Below are positions 24,101-34,262 of a stretch of 64,000 bases of DNA, in pieces. Within the stretch, counting starts at the first letter, position 1. Each line of letters opens with the position of its first letter. The stretch is taken from assembly GCF_910592395.1 (NCBI RefSeq), contig NC_088309.1, forward strand, positions 25,856,599 through 25,920,598. The letters run 5' to 3'. Origin of the DNA: Lineus longissimus (taxonomy: Eukaryota > Nemertea > Pilidiophora > Heteronemertea > Lineidae). The notes beneath the pieces are model-generated. The model was not told the DNA's origin, did not search any database, and was given only the letters and a program-made list of their open reading frames with translations. The translations under genes were made by a program, and so were the position numbers.

Positions 24101-27016
24101 GTTAGTTTACATGAGGTAACCGATGCACCATCTAGTCCCAAACAGGAAGCTGAAAGTGAAAACATGGATCACTCCGATACAAAGGAAGTTTCATCGAGTG
24201 AAGAGGACTCTGACGATGGAGATAGGTTGATGGAGGATTCTGTGTCAGTGAAGGAGAATGATTCAGACTGTGATGAAAAGCCACTGAAAGAGTTGATGCA
24301 TGATAAAAATGTTGAAGTGGAATTAGAAACTGAAACTGAAAAATCTGATAATGCGCATTCTGATCATGATTCTACTTTCGAAGAGAAGCCATCTGCTTTA
24401 GATCTGGTAGATGGTGGTATCGCACTTGGAAAACTTGAGGTCAAGTCTGAAAACGAGGAAAGTGAAGACTCGGTCAGTCCCTTGAAAATATCCTCCATTG
24501 CAACACTTCCTGAATCAAAACCTGATATAGCCCAGACAAGGATTCCATCCCCACTTCCTGGGCCTAGTCGCTCTTCAGGATTCATCACTAGTCCTCCTAA
24601 CAATATTAAAAAGTCAAGAACACCTTCCCCGGTGCCATCTGTCCAGGTGCCTGGTCAGTCATCAGGGTTGGGTCCTAGTCCTACAACAAACTTGAAAAAG
24701 ATTACAACGCCATCACCACCTCCAGGTCCTAGTCAGAATGTTGCCCTTGGTTCACCTGTGTGCAATACGAACAGAAATGGAAACGATGTAAAGAAGTCAA
24801 ATGGGATATGTGATGCATTCTTAGGTGTGCCAGTAAAGGACGAGTCACTTGGTCTGAAGATCTCTTCTGTAGTGTCATTACCCCCAAATGAGGAGGAATC
24901 TAGAACTGAGCCAAAATCAACAAACTCTGGGCTCGGACAATTTGCAACCTCTGGTCTCAAAAGGGAATTTCTTGATGATATTTCCGGTGCTGATTCTTTG
25001 AGTAGAGCTAGTATTCTAGCAAGTGCTGGTCTCACAGTGGATACAAACATAACTGCGAATTATGCAAATTCTACTATGGTAACTGCTACGCCAGAGACAG
25101 ACTTCTCCCTCATTTTGAACACTGATCCTATACCATGTACTCCGAGTGATTTCATCTTTCCAGATGATGAAATGTTCTCAAACTCTCCGAAGGAATATTT
25201 AGACTTGGACACCACGACGCGTCCCAAGGCTTCAGATATTGACCCAATGCAGTTACTTCGTGTGGACAATATACTGAAAATTGAACCGAATGATCAAGTT
25301 GTCCTGAATATTAAAGTTGAGACTGATGTTCATTTTGGTGCACTAGAAAACGATAGTCATGCCAATACGATTGTAATCAAGACAGAGGAACCGAGTGAGG
25401 AATGTCCGGGGCCTGTCTGTGCTAGTCCTTGTAGTCCATTGGCTGGCATTGATATCCAGGGTCTGGGCTCTTGGGATGATGACTCTGCAAGTTCAGATTT
25501 GGAGCCCGTCACTGAGGATTTGACTTATAGACCAAGTTTACCTGATCTAGTCCTCAAGTCATTAACAAAGGCAGGTAGAAAAGGGATTAAGAAGCCTCGC
25601 AAAGCCAAGTTCTTGCATCGCTTCAAGTGCAAGCAGTGTACAAAAGATTTTGCGCGCTATGGCGATCTGAAAAAACACGAGAGCCAGCACACTGGTGAAA
25701 ATTTATCGATCTGTGAAATATGTGGCAAGGTGTTCCTCCGCCGTTGTTTTTACTTGATTCATCTGAAGCGTCACCAGGGGGGTAAATTTGTGCACCAGCA
25801 GTGTGGGCTGCGCTTTCCGAGCAAAACTGCAATGAAAACACACATGCGTTTTTGCAGCAAGTACAAGTACTGCGGCAGGAAAGGTGACACTCATTTCTCA
25901 TTGCTGAAAGAGGGCAAAGATGCTAGTATGCTGCCGTTAAACTCCGCTCTAGAAAACAGCGATAAGTCTGATATTGAAAACTCTGAGAACTCCATGGGGC
26001 AGTTCGAATTGTCCCGCATAAACTCAGAAAGGGAAGGGGTCACCGATATCAATGCAACTATTGAAACTAACGGTAATCAGGACAATGGAGAATATAGTTG
26101 TGATATCTGTGGTAAACAATATATGTGGTTATCTGCACTTGTCTATCATAAACGCTTGCACACAGGCGAGATGCCGTACAAATGTCCGCAATGTGGTAAA
26201 CGTTTCCGCGCTGCCGGATCACTCCGTACCCATATCCGTTACCATAACAACGAACGTCCGTTTGTGTGTGAAATTTGTGGGAAAAGTTACACGGAGCGTG
26301 GGACGCTGAAAAGCCACATGAAAGTGCACACAGGCGAGCGAAAGTATAAATGCGAGTACTGTAACAAATCGTTCGCTTGGCGAGAACATATGAGATATCA
26401 TATCAAAACGCACACAGGCGAAAAAAGTCACAAATGTGAAGAATGTGGAAAATGTTTTGTCGATCGTAGTTCCTTGAAAATCCACTGGAGGTCTCACTCG
26501 GACGCGAGGCCATTTTCTTGCGGGATTTGTGACATGACATACAAATGTAGTAAACAGTTGTTGATACATCGGCGTATTCATACAGGTGAAACGCCATATA
26601 AGTGTTCTGCTTGTAACATGCAGTTCCGGGCACTGGGCAACCTGAAGAGACATCAAATGACCCACACCAAGGAAAAGCCACTAAAGTGTAAATTTTGTAC
26701 AAAAATGTTCCGCAGTCATTCAAACTTGAGCGAGCACATCAATATACACACAGGAAATAAGCCACATGAGTGTAAATTATGTAAGAAAAAGTTTGCCAAT
26801 TCTGGGTCTTTAGCCAAGCATATTGGAACTCACAGTGATGAGAAACGCTTCGAATGTGACCGTTGCAAGAAATGTTTCCGGGATAAGGGTGACCTGAAGT
26901 CACACATGAGAAGTCACACCGATGAAAGACCCTATGCGTGCTCTATTTGTGGCCAGAGATTCAAGCACAGTTGCCATGTCAAGAAACATATGAGGACGCA
27001 CAACAGACAGAAATAA
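21188..27016 (+). CDS. Large poly-C2H2 zinc-finger protein (about 1,942 residues), single main exon
   Basis: One exon, with an acceptor at 21151|21152, carries the whole frame. The first in-frame ATG is at 21188; an upstream exon could add residues, as the frame is open back to the acceptor. Probably a nuclear DNA-binding transcription regulator. Seen: residues 1-920 Ser/Thr/acid-rich and disordered; a basic RGRGAPRGRKGKRGRKK patch just before fingers 1-2 (about 926-978); fingers 3-4 plus a degenerate finger (about 1479-1560); then 11 tandem C2H2 fingers (about 1635-1938) with TGE(K/R)-type linkers. At least six sumoylation-type motifs (IKQE, VKKE, VKSE, LKIE, IKVE, IKTE) lie between finger groups. 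Residues near 1118-1180 repeat a TPSPxPGPS theme three times. I recognise no ortholog. The 5.8-kb intronless exon is typical of ZNF genes. Confidence 0.9.
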   Translation: MEKTPGKSGQGATSGSKSSHGSRVSRSSRNRHPAGMPETPPVSLVSCDPSTTNQMLQSWYNYSMYNMFLNAVANQAAVADMMNRSQMQLMPDLTSPKPGVPPHKKGSPVPGVPTSQSHSSHAQRHTSSHTHSSAPANNTATTTSRSIKPSLPRKDASNQPASKLSSLSASTSSSRTLHRGGAAQPPRDSSGVKDSRGRSNTQPPSTASTSSSSSHVPSRNIIPAHIKKDTNKLIDDLIHKAYGKTQASSMKTVVPAHSKKEITSVPDRTRESYQHVFSPGAFTAKQLTDPTSDIPKHCLQNNANETVAVLDLSKSRSVTSSSNNCPPNSKPEISQASGLALKETCSSSGSRRPDRRNSKGILSKRPRIMDNPYLQKVCAAGIKPVPGNTSGSGYSSEGSKMLKLESTEVSSMIDRLFKSVGESSGVKQDPCSDHEDSEHVKKSTPMETDNLCNEVTSSESPLSKLPVGQYNSLKEPRRVSPGGDNMVSSCDIPMEMSPTRSGSGNDSSESPVEGVVKEAFGENTPEIIGANKTSAGTGNREVDAVCGPLLESSQNGTKPNSSNENYAPGSEQTQNLKDKDSSRHAMAKSTSADDGAKLEAGRDRNKEFGLKEKHTFWVKSDPDADNEIAAIPSKLDTSEAKNEMSNSVGNVDKKLDTNSPHTETVLDPETGLFKVKSPKTESDSEIGGTEIEQDVPEIEDSAVNEGGLGGIDIKQEDKAESLENEAKSNEIFTKSESKNETSSFNDSDSYNFDDISDNSASAFFCKTWNFRERRYETDKSKADKKVSDSKLPMKSNAESENYSKAKLTDARKTDARAASDICVEGSDKESVTFPTYSSGSVFPGFDLDPEATSNCENAVDVKKEPSEISYSSTYTGKFVSDSEDTGSLPSVSRATFGSSRGRGAPRGRKGKRGRKKCIDIARPGHLCKKCGLSFAREGELERHKRSHLGQKLYVCEYCHKSFVRGYYYKLHVSLHEVTDAPSSPKQEAESENMDHSDTKEVSSSEEDSDDGDRLMEDSVSVKENDSDCDEKPLKELMHDKNVEVELETETEKSDNAHSDHDSTFEEKPSALDLVDGGIALGKLEVKSENEESEDSVSPLKISSIATLPESKPDIAQTRIPSPLPGPSRSSGFITSPPNNIKKSRTPSPVPSVQVPGQSSGLGPSPTTNLKKITTPSPPPGPSQNVALGSPVCNTNRNGNDVKKSNGICDAFLGVPVKDESLGLKISSVVSLPPNEEESRTEPKSTNSGLGQFATSGLKREFLDDISGADSLSRASILASAGLTVDTNITANYANSTMVTATPETDFSLILNTDPIPCTPSDFIFPDDEMFSNSPKEYLDLDTTTRPKASDIDPMQLLRVDNILKIEPNDQVVLNIKVETDVHFGALENDSHANTIVIKTEEPSEECPGPVCASPCSPLAGIDIQGLGSWDDDSASSDLEPVTEDLTYRPSLPDLVLKSLTKAGRKGIKKPRKAKFLHRFKCKQCTKDFARYGDLKKHESQHTGENLSICEICGKVFLRRCFYLIHLKRHQGGKFVHQQCGLRFPSKTAMKTHMRFCSKYKYCGRKGDTHFSLLKEGKDASMLPLNSALENSDKSDIENSENSMGQFELSRINSEREGVTDINATIETNGNQDNGEYSCDICGKQYMWLSALVYHKRLHTGEMPYKCPQCGKRFRAAGSLRTHIRYHNNERPFVCEICGKSYTERGTLKSHMKVHTGERKYKCEYCNKSFAWREHMRYHIKTHTGEKSHKCEECGKCFVDRSSLKIHWRSHSDARPFSCGICDMTYKCSKQLLIHRRIHTGETPYKCSACNMQFRALGNLKRHQMTHTKEKPLKCKFCTKMFRSHSNLSEHINIHTGNKPHECKLCKKKFANSGSLAKHIGTHSDEKRFECDRCKKCFRDKGDLKSHMRSHTDERPYACSICGQRFKHSCHVKKHMRTHNRQK

Positions 27017-29500
27017 CTTTTCATTGGGGTCAGAACTTTTTGTATTTTGTTTTGGTTGGTTCTCATTTCTTCTGAAAAATATAACTTTTGAAATAAGAAC
27101 CAGTCTCATCACTGGTTACTTGAACCTTATCTTCTTTCAAGTTGAGTCTGAAATCTGATGGCTGTCAGAAATGCAACTGCTAATTCTCTCTGCTTCTGTC
27201 CAAAATAGTAAGTGTTCAATTCCTCATGCACATAATTGTCAACTTTTACCTGGGGTACAAGCTTTATGCAGGGGGTAATACTAAATGTTGGAATAATCTG
27301 ATTAGAAAGATTTTAGATTTGACTGAGGTGAAATGTACAGCATGCAGTTTCAATATTCTGATCTGCGCTTTATCTGTTAGAAAGGATGGAATTTTGGCAT
27401 GTTGTTTTGCCTATGAGTGTACAGTGTAAAAGAAGCTTGTGATGACCCCAATTGTCTTGGCTGTGAAAGCTTTCTTGTTTTTGGTGATCTCGTGCATTTT
27501 GGAAGTTGGCTGTCTTTGTATTTTATTCAATATTAGTTTGGTGGTTATGATGTGCTATAGTTATCATGTTTTTGTTATATTTTCGTAACAGGTGATCTCA
27601 TAAATTGTCCTTTACTATCTTTTTGCGACTCTAGCCGAGACAACATTGAAAATCTTGAAATGTTCCTATAAGGACATTTATCATGGGGAATTTGCACTCT
27701 TCCTTCTCGCATTTTCTGAATGAAGAAAGTATTTGGTGAAATTGAAACAATTTAATTGAGATTGCTTTGTTAAAACAAGAATGATTATTAACCTCAACTT
27801 TTTGGTGACAGTTTGACTGTGGTATACTTTTTAAAAGTTTGTTGTTTTCTTGATTTCTTTTTCAAGTTCTTCTTTCACTGAAATATTTTATGAGTTAAAC
27901 TTCACACACTTTCTGTTGGGTATGCATTTGGTTCAAAAACTCGGAACGTCATTTAGTTCCAAGTCCACGGCTCACGAAAGATATCTTAATCAACACACTG
28001 TGGTGTCCTAGCCTAATTGGATTGAATATTGTATTGTTTGTGTACAATTTGTTATACATTCTCTGCTCGGCATGTAGACCTGGCAAGAATAAGTGGAAGA
28101 GACCTGTCCTTTCACTGAACTACTTTTAGTTGACGCACGATATTCTGTGCAGCTCCAAATTCATTTTGAAAGCACAGTGTTTATACAGTGCACATCGATT
28201 CAAGCCAGCCAGTTTTATTGTGCATTTTGTCTCCTTATTTCTTACCCTATATTACACTGTGCATTGTAATTACTCCCATAGTTTGGCAAACTTCAAAATT
28301 TACTTTCACAGGGTGAAGATGAAACAAGGTTTGTTTTTATCATACGGCCATTGGTGCGAGGTTTGTGAGGAGGGTTAAACATGTATATACATGTAGAATC
28401 TCTGTAAATATTAGAGGTTAGGTCTTAGTTGTTTGAAATGCTGTAGATAAGGCGGTTTTGCCCAATATTTGTCTCACTGGTGTCTTACACTATCTCAATT
28501 GGAACCATTTTAGCAGTATTACAGTACAACTGATTCTTTACTGTTGAATTGGGTCCATTTGTTGTCATGGATAGCCAACTGCACTGCTTGTTGTACATTT
28601 GATGTATGTATGTGTCGGTTGCTTATAATGTGCATCCTTGGGGAAGTAACTTGTAACTTCTTGTCTGTACATGTTGCATTGTCAGGCAGTCTTGTTTAAA
28701 GGATTGAGATTACCAAATTGATGTGTTTTTCCGATCCTACTCTATTGGCAAATTAGACGGTCTAAATCGCACCCAAATAAGCGACTTTTGTCTCAGCAAC
28801 CTGCGATGCAACAAAAGTTCTTGTTTGTGTTGCTCATTGCTGGTGCTTGCAACAAAAATCGCTGGTTGCTGCAACATGGAATCAACATCAAATTCAGTAG
28901 TTACCGGTTTTACCTGCCGACGAGACTTGTTTTTTTTCATCCTACCAATAATTGTCGTCAAACAAAAGGAAATGTTTCCCTGTCATATGTTTTGACATGT
29001 TTGAAGTTCATGGGCTTGTTGAAATCTTTCTTGCTTTCTTTCAACCAATTCTCCATTCTCTGTTGTCATCTCTGGCTCAGCAGCGATAGGATTTTGTAAA
29101 TTGTGGCCTGTCTGTGACTTAAAATACAGATCTAGAGTTGATTGCGACATATGAATGTTCTTGGTAGATTTTTTCATTGCAATATAACCATGGAAATAAT
29201 TGTTGATGCACGTATTAGTAGAATGGTACTTTTGTGGTACTTTTTGATACAATAATGTGTAGTGTGTACACATGCACGTGTAGTACATGTGCAGTGTATA
29301 TACCCAGAATAAGATTGTATATCAAGTGTTAGATTTGAGAACTGTTGTCAGTTTTTCATGAATCTAGATGTGACTAATCATTAAAATGTTAACAGTTAAA
29401 ATGATGTTTACTACCTGACATTTGAAGGCCCAAATGGTTCACTCCAACTTAAAGAAAGTCTGGTGCATTATTGCATTACTGACATGATAACCTGAATAAA
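27017..29500 (+). other. Long AT-rich 3' UTR of the zinc-finger gene
   Basis: After the stop at 27014-27016 the sequence is AT-rich, with no supportable ORF. A canonical AATAAA lies at 29495-29500, so the 3' UTR could run about 2.5 kb; earlier variant signals cannot be excluded. Confidence 0.45.
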
Positions 29501-32100
29501 CAAAACCTGCCGCTCGTCGCTAGTGCAAGTTGGTCTTTAAAAGTGTCTGTTGTGATGCATGGCACAGAAACTGTGCTAAGATGGTGTTATAAATGCTGTT
29601 CGATGGTGTGACTTTTACAATAACCAAGTTTTACTGTTATCATGTAATATACCCATGAATTGTACATTTCAAAACTATAAGTGTTTTTATATAAATAACG
29701 AATGAAAATTAGAACGCTTCTGTTTGCTAGTTGTCTTGGAAAGCTATGTATACACTTAGCTCGCTTTTAAGTCGGGCCTAATTCTACCTTAAAACTGTGG
29801 ACCTATAACAGAAACTGATGTGCTCTGTATTCGCTGTCTGCTCTGCACAGTGTCTTTGGGAGACAGTTTGATTCCAACAAGAGTACTGGTTTCTCTGTCA
29901 TGTGGCCTATTTCTGCCTATTTGCTGAAAATGGCATCAAAGAAGATGAGATGAGGAGAAAACTTTAGCTCCTTCTCTACGACCATTTGCAGCCCTTTGCG
30001 TTGCTGTGGTTTGGATTTTAGTGGCAACAGGATCTTTTAAGCCACAATTTCTCTGTCAAGTTCATCCTTGCTCGTGCTGCAGTTAAGTTAAGTTTAAAAA
30101 ATAGCTTATCAGATAAATGTTTATCAGTTCAAACTCTACTGAATGGTAAAACAGTGGTTTTCAACTCTTCCAACTGATTCTTTCTATTGAGCTGGCTGTC
30201 TGATGGTAGATATTTATATATTTGTATAAACCGATGTGAATCACCTCTGAAGCAGATAATTGTTTCTGATAACATACAATATTGCACAGTAGATTTCTAG
30301 AGAGAATAGGATTAGAATGGCAGAATCCGAGAAGCACATCAACATATAATGTAAATCACTTGTATTTGTTTTTGTGGAAATAATATCGTTGAGTGTTGAA
30401 ATGTACTTGATAAGATATAAATGTACTGAGTTACAGGTAACAGTTTTGTTTCAAGTTCTAAAATTGCTGATGTCATCAAAATGTCACTGATGTTTAAAAT
30501 GCGGCTCTCCTAACCTGCTAAATGTATGTACCCTCATTGTCGGGATCATCCCAGACGGGGTCCACCAGGTTTAAAGTCGAGTTTATAGTCATCAGAATGA
30601 TATGTAATGGTCTTAAACGAAATAAGCAGGACATTTTCCACACTTCCTGAACATTTCATCGATTTTCACACATCATAGGATTAACTTTTAATTGATTGTT
30701 TTGTTAAGAATCAATTATTCAGTGTTTTGTAGAATCAAATATAAAATATAATAATGATAAGTGTTAACCCTTGATGTAGTAAAAACTTACCATATTTAGG
30801 GAATTAACATCGCGCTGGCAGATCTCTGTACTAAAATGAAGACTGGGAAGGTGGAGCTATAATGCAGGCCCAAACCTGAGGCACTATATAAGGCCTATCT
30901 CCACCCAATGATTTCGACTTCAGTACAGTACCAGCAGTGCGGTGTTAATTGTAATTCTATATCCTGTATCCTCAAACATTTGAGATGTTCCAGTTATGCT
31001 CTAGGCTGCTCCTGTCACTGATTAATAGCTCTGTTCATTCCCTCATGGGAGTTGGTTTAATCCTGAACTTGAAATAATGTCTACAGATTAAAAAGGTGAC
31101 TTAAGAATTGTAGTACAGAGGAAAATGGCTAAGAATATTAGAAGAAGTTGGCTGAGATTATTGAAGAGTTCCACCACAAAACACGAGATGCACCAAATCC
31201 ATGTTGTTGGCGGAGTTAACCAGACCATGGCGTTGCCCATATGAATGACTGATCTGTCCTTCAAAGTTCATAAGTAAAACATGTCCAAAGTGTTCAAATG
31301 TGTTTTCTTGCAGTTAAAGTCCAAACCTTGAAGCCTTTTACTAAAAAGGTGAAAATAGAACTAACTCGTTTTAAGATGAACTCTTTATTTAGAGGTAATC
31401 GGCTAAGATTATTAAGAGGAGTGTTAATTTTATTGGTCATAAGTAATGACCCAATTATACATGTTAATGTTACTGTTCTTATGCTTGATAGAGTTAACCA
31501 TATCATGGTAGGATTACTGTTGTTCTTATTACTGTATGTATCCGTGTAATGTTGATGTCTGAGGCAAACTATAGGAGGCGTTACGTGTCCTCATTAATAA
31601 ACTCGTAACTGGAGAAAGTTGTTATGTGGATTATTGACAGGCTTCCGAAACTGTTAACTCTGGAATCACCACTATCTGGCTTATTAGTAATCTTCTTCAC
31701 CGAAAATGTTACTGTAAACTCTGCCAGCAGCCACCTCTATCTTTGAATTATTTACATTCTTCTCCACCAAAAAGAGTTACAGTAAACTCCCTCAGGAGCC
31801 ATCACTGCATGCTCTATGCGGTTCGGACAGTCTGTGCTGTCCTTTACAGACAAACCCGTATTTGTCCTGAGTGAAAAATAGGACACAATGATCAGTTGTG
31901 TCAATGCAGTCTAACGGAGATACGACTGCCCTGTCTTCATTACTGGTTTTGGATCGCTTGGTTTTCTTGCTGTCCAATGTAGACGTGGGTGTCCCGAATT
32001 GCGTATTACTGTCATATGCTGACGTGCTTGCCCATATTTAGATACCGTTTTTGGATCAGTAAGTTGGGACCGAGTCTGTGCAGTTCCACAAGAATGTGAT
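29501..32100. other. Intergenic DNA without recognisable gene
   Basis: No coding region is supported. The stretch holds a palindromic element at 30804-30948 and, from about 31800, sequence that looks like decayed copies of the 70-bp repeat which follows (shared words such as CTGTGCTGTCC and CAGACAAAC). Confidence 0.5.
30804..30948. mobile_element. MITE-like palindromic element bounded by TTAA
   Basis: The left end TTAACATCGCGCTG and the right end CAGTGCGGTGTTAA are reverse complements with two mismatches, and the similarity goes on inward (CTGTACT, GGTGGAG, GGCC) so that nearly the whole 145 bp folds back. TTAA at both outer edges is the target of piggyBac-type transposons. No transposase is present. 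This is inferred from structure alone. Confidence 0.5.
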
Positions 32101-32107
32101 TCCCAGC

Positions 32108-33250
32108 TAATGCTGGCCCCGGATCATTTGTTACAAGAGTCGGAGCAGACCCACACGAAGACTATATTGTCTTCACCCCAATGCTGGGCCTTGATTAGTT
32201 GAGACCAGAGTCGGAGCAGACGACCTCACACGAAGGCAGATGGTCTTCAGTGCAATACTGGGCCTGGATCAGTTGTGACAGGGTCGGAGCAGACCCACAC
32301 GAAGACGTGATTGTCTTCAGTGCAATACTGGGCCTGGATCAGTTGTGACAAGAGTCGGGGTAGACCCACGCAAAGACAGATTGCCATCAGTTCAATGCTG
32401 GGCCTGGATCAGTTGTGACAAGAGTCGGGGTAGACCCACGCAAAGACAGATTGCCATCAGTTCAATACTGGGCCTGGATCAGTTGTGACAAGAGTCGGGG
32501 TAGACCCACACGAAGACAGACTGCCATCAGTTCAATGCTGGGCCTGGATCAGTTGTGACAAGAGTCGGAGCAGACCCTCACGAAGACAGATTGCCATCAG
32601 TTCAATGCTGGGCCTGGATCAGTTGTGACAAGAGTCGGAGCAGACCCTCACGAAGACAGATTGCCATCAGTTCAATGCTGGGCCTGGATCGGTTGAGACA
32701 AGAGTCGGGGCAGACCCTCACGAAGACAGATTGCCATCAGCTCAATGCTGGGCCTGGATCGGTTGAGACAAGAGTCGGGGCAGACCCTCACGAAGACAGA
32801 TTGCCATCAGTTCAATGCTGAGCCTGGATCTGTTGAGACAAGAGTCGGGGCAGACCCTCATGAAGACAGACTGCCATCAGTTCAATGCTGGGCCTGGATC
32901 GGTTGAGACAAGAGTCGGGGCAGACCCTCACGAAGACAGACTGCCATCAGTTCAATGCTGGGCCTGGATCGGTTGAGACAAGAGTCGGGGCAGACCCTCA
33001 CGAAGACAGACTGCCATCAGTTCAATGCTGGGCCTGGATCGGTTGAGACAAGAGTCGGGGCAGACCCTCACGAAAACAGACTGCCATCAGTTCAATGCTG
33101 GGCCTGGATAAGTTGTGACAAGAGTCGGGGTAGACCCTCACGAAGACAGATTGCCATCAGTTCAATGCTGGGCCTGGATCTGTTGTGACAAGAGTCGGGG
33201 TAGACCCTCACGAAGACGGGATTGTCAATATTCAAATACTGTGTCTCGAT
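32108..33250. repeat. Tandem repeat array, 70-bp unit, ~16 copies
   Basis: The word GGCCTGGATC recurs every 70 bp from 32261 to 33171 without slippage (32261, 32331, 32401, 32471 and so on). A unit reads roughly GGCCTGGATC-GGTTGAGACA-AGAGTCGGGG-CAGACCCTCA-CGAAGACAGA-TTGCCATCAG-TTCAATGCTG. Central copies are nearly identical; outer copies diverge, and traces run on to about 33570. The unit is 70 = 3x23+1, so a frame cycles through all three registers, and it stays open in the core (32555-32821 and 32955-33309). This is probably a minisatellite, not a gene. Confidence 0.92.
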
Positions 33251-34262
33251 TGGTTGTGACAGAGTCGGCTGTCCTGCGAAGAACGGAATGTCATCACTTC
33301 AAATATTAGGTCTGGTGACCGAGTACAGGTGCTTTTCCGTAAAGTCGTGATTGCCCTAAATTAGTTGGTCCGGTCTGGTGTCAATGTGTCTGTGCTGTCC
33401 TCTGCAGACGCACTTGACCGAGGCTCAATGCTGGGTGCGGATCCATTTTACATAGTTTGGGTGCTGCTCCTCTGAGGCGTAATTGTCCTCGCTTTAGTAC
33501 TTGGTCTGGGCTGTCGTCAGCAGACGGACTTGACCTCGGCTCAATGCGGGGTCTGGATTAATTGTGACAGAGACTTTGCCGTCCAACACATATGTACACA
33601 ATTTCATCTTATGTTTAAACACGTCCTGGCGGAAATACGTCCGAGCTGAATGAGCTGAAGACGAACGTCGATAATGTAATGTGAAAATCACTGTGTTTAT
33701 GGTATGTGTTTCAAAACCGTTCTATATCTAGAGCAAGTGATTGATTACTCTGAGTAGCAGTATATGGTGGTTAGGTTGTGACAATCAAGAAATGTAAAGA
33801 ACACGGCATGATATGGCACTCAATTTAACATTGGCTTTATTGATGTGACTATGACATTGAAGAGAAGCTGAAAATATGCAAACGATGCACACCTATCGCA
33901 CTGGTGGTTGTGACTTCCAAGACTGTATGGCAAGAGCCTACAATCGAAAACAGCACGAATGTTGTTTCTTTTCTTCGATTCGTTCAGTCCACGCGGGTAC
34001 TAACACTATTGACAGAAGGGCGAACTTGTTAAAGTCCCATTAACATGCAGTGTTAGTCTCTGAAGCCCAATACAGCATTGACTACGAAAACAAGAGATAA
34101 GTCAGACATTCGAGAAAGTAAAGTTTCAACAAAATGTATCCTGATCTAGGTTTCATCGTTCACCCTCATGGTTATGGATGATCGGTATGCCGTGACTATA
34201 ACAATGAGACAATTTGATTTTGGCCACCCTCCGGAGTCCACCCTGTAGTAGCCTTATGTCCC

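Noticed and set aside
32108-33250. CRISPR-like array
   Set aside because: Copies abut at a fixed 70-bp period with no unique spacers, and the genome is eukaryotic.
32555-33309. Plus-strand frames in the 70-bp array (TRVGADPHEDRLPSVQCWAW-type repeats) as a repeat protein
   Set aside because: The frame shifts register with each unit, no start context, signal or splice site is present, and the array decays like a minisatellite.
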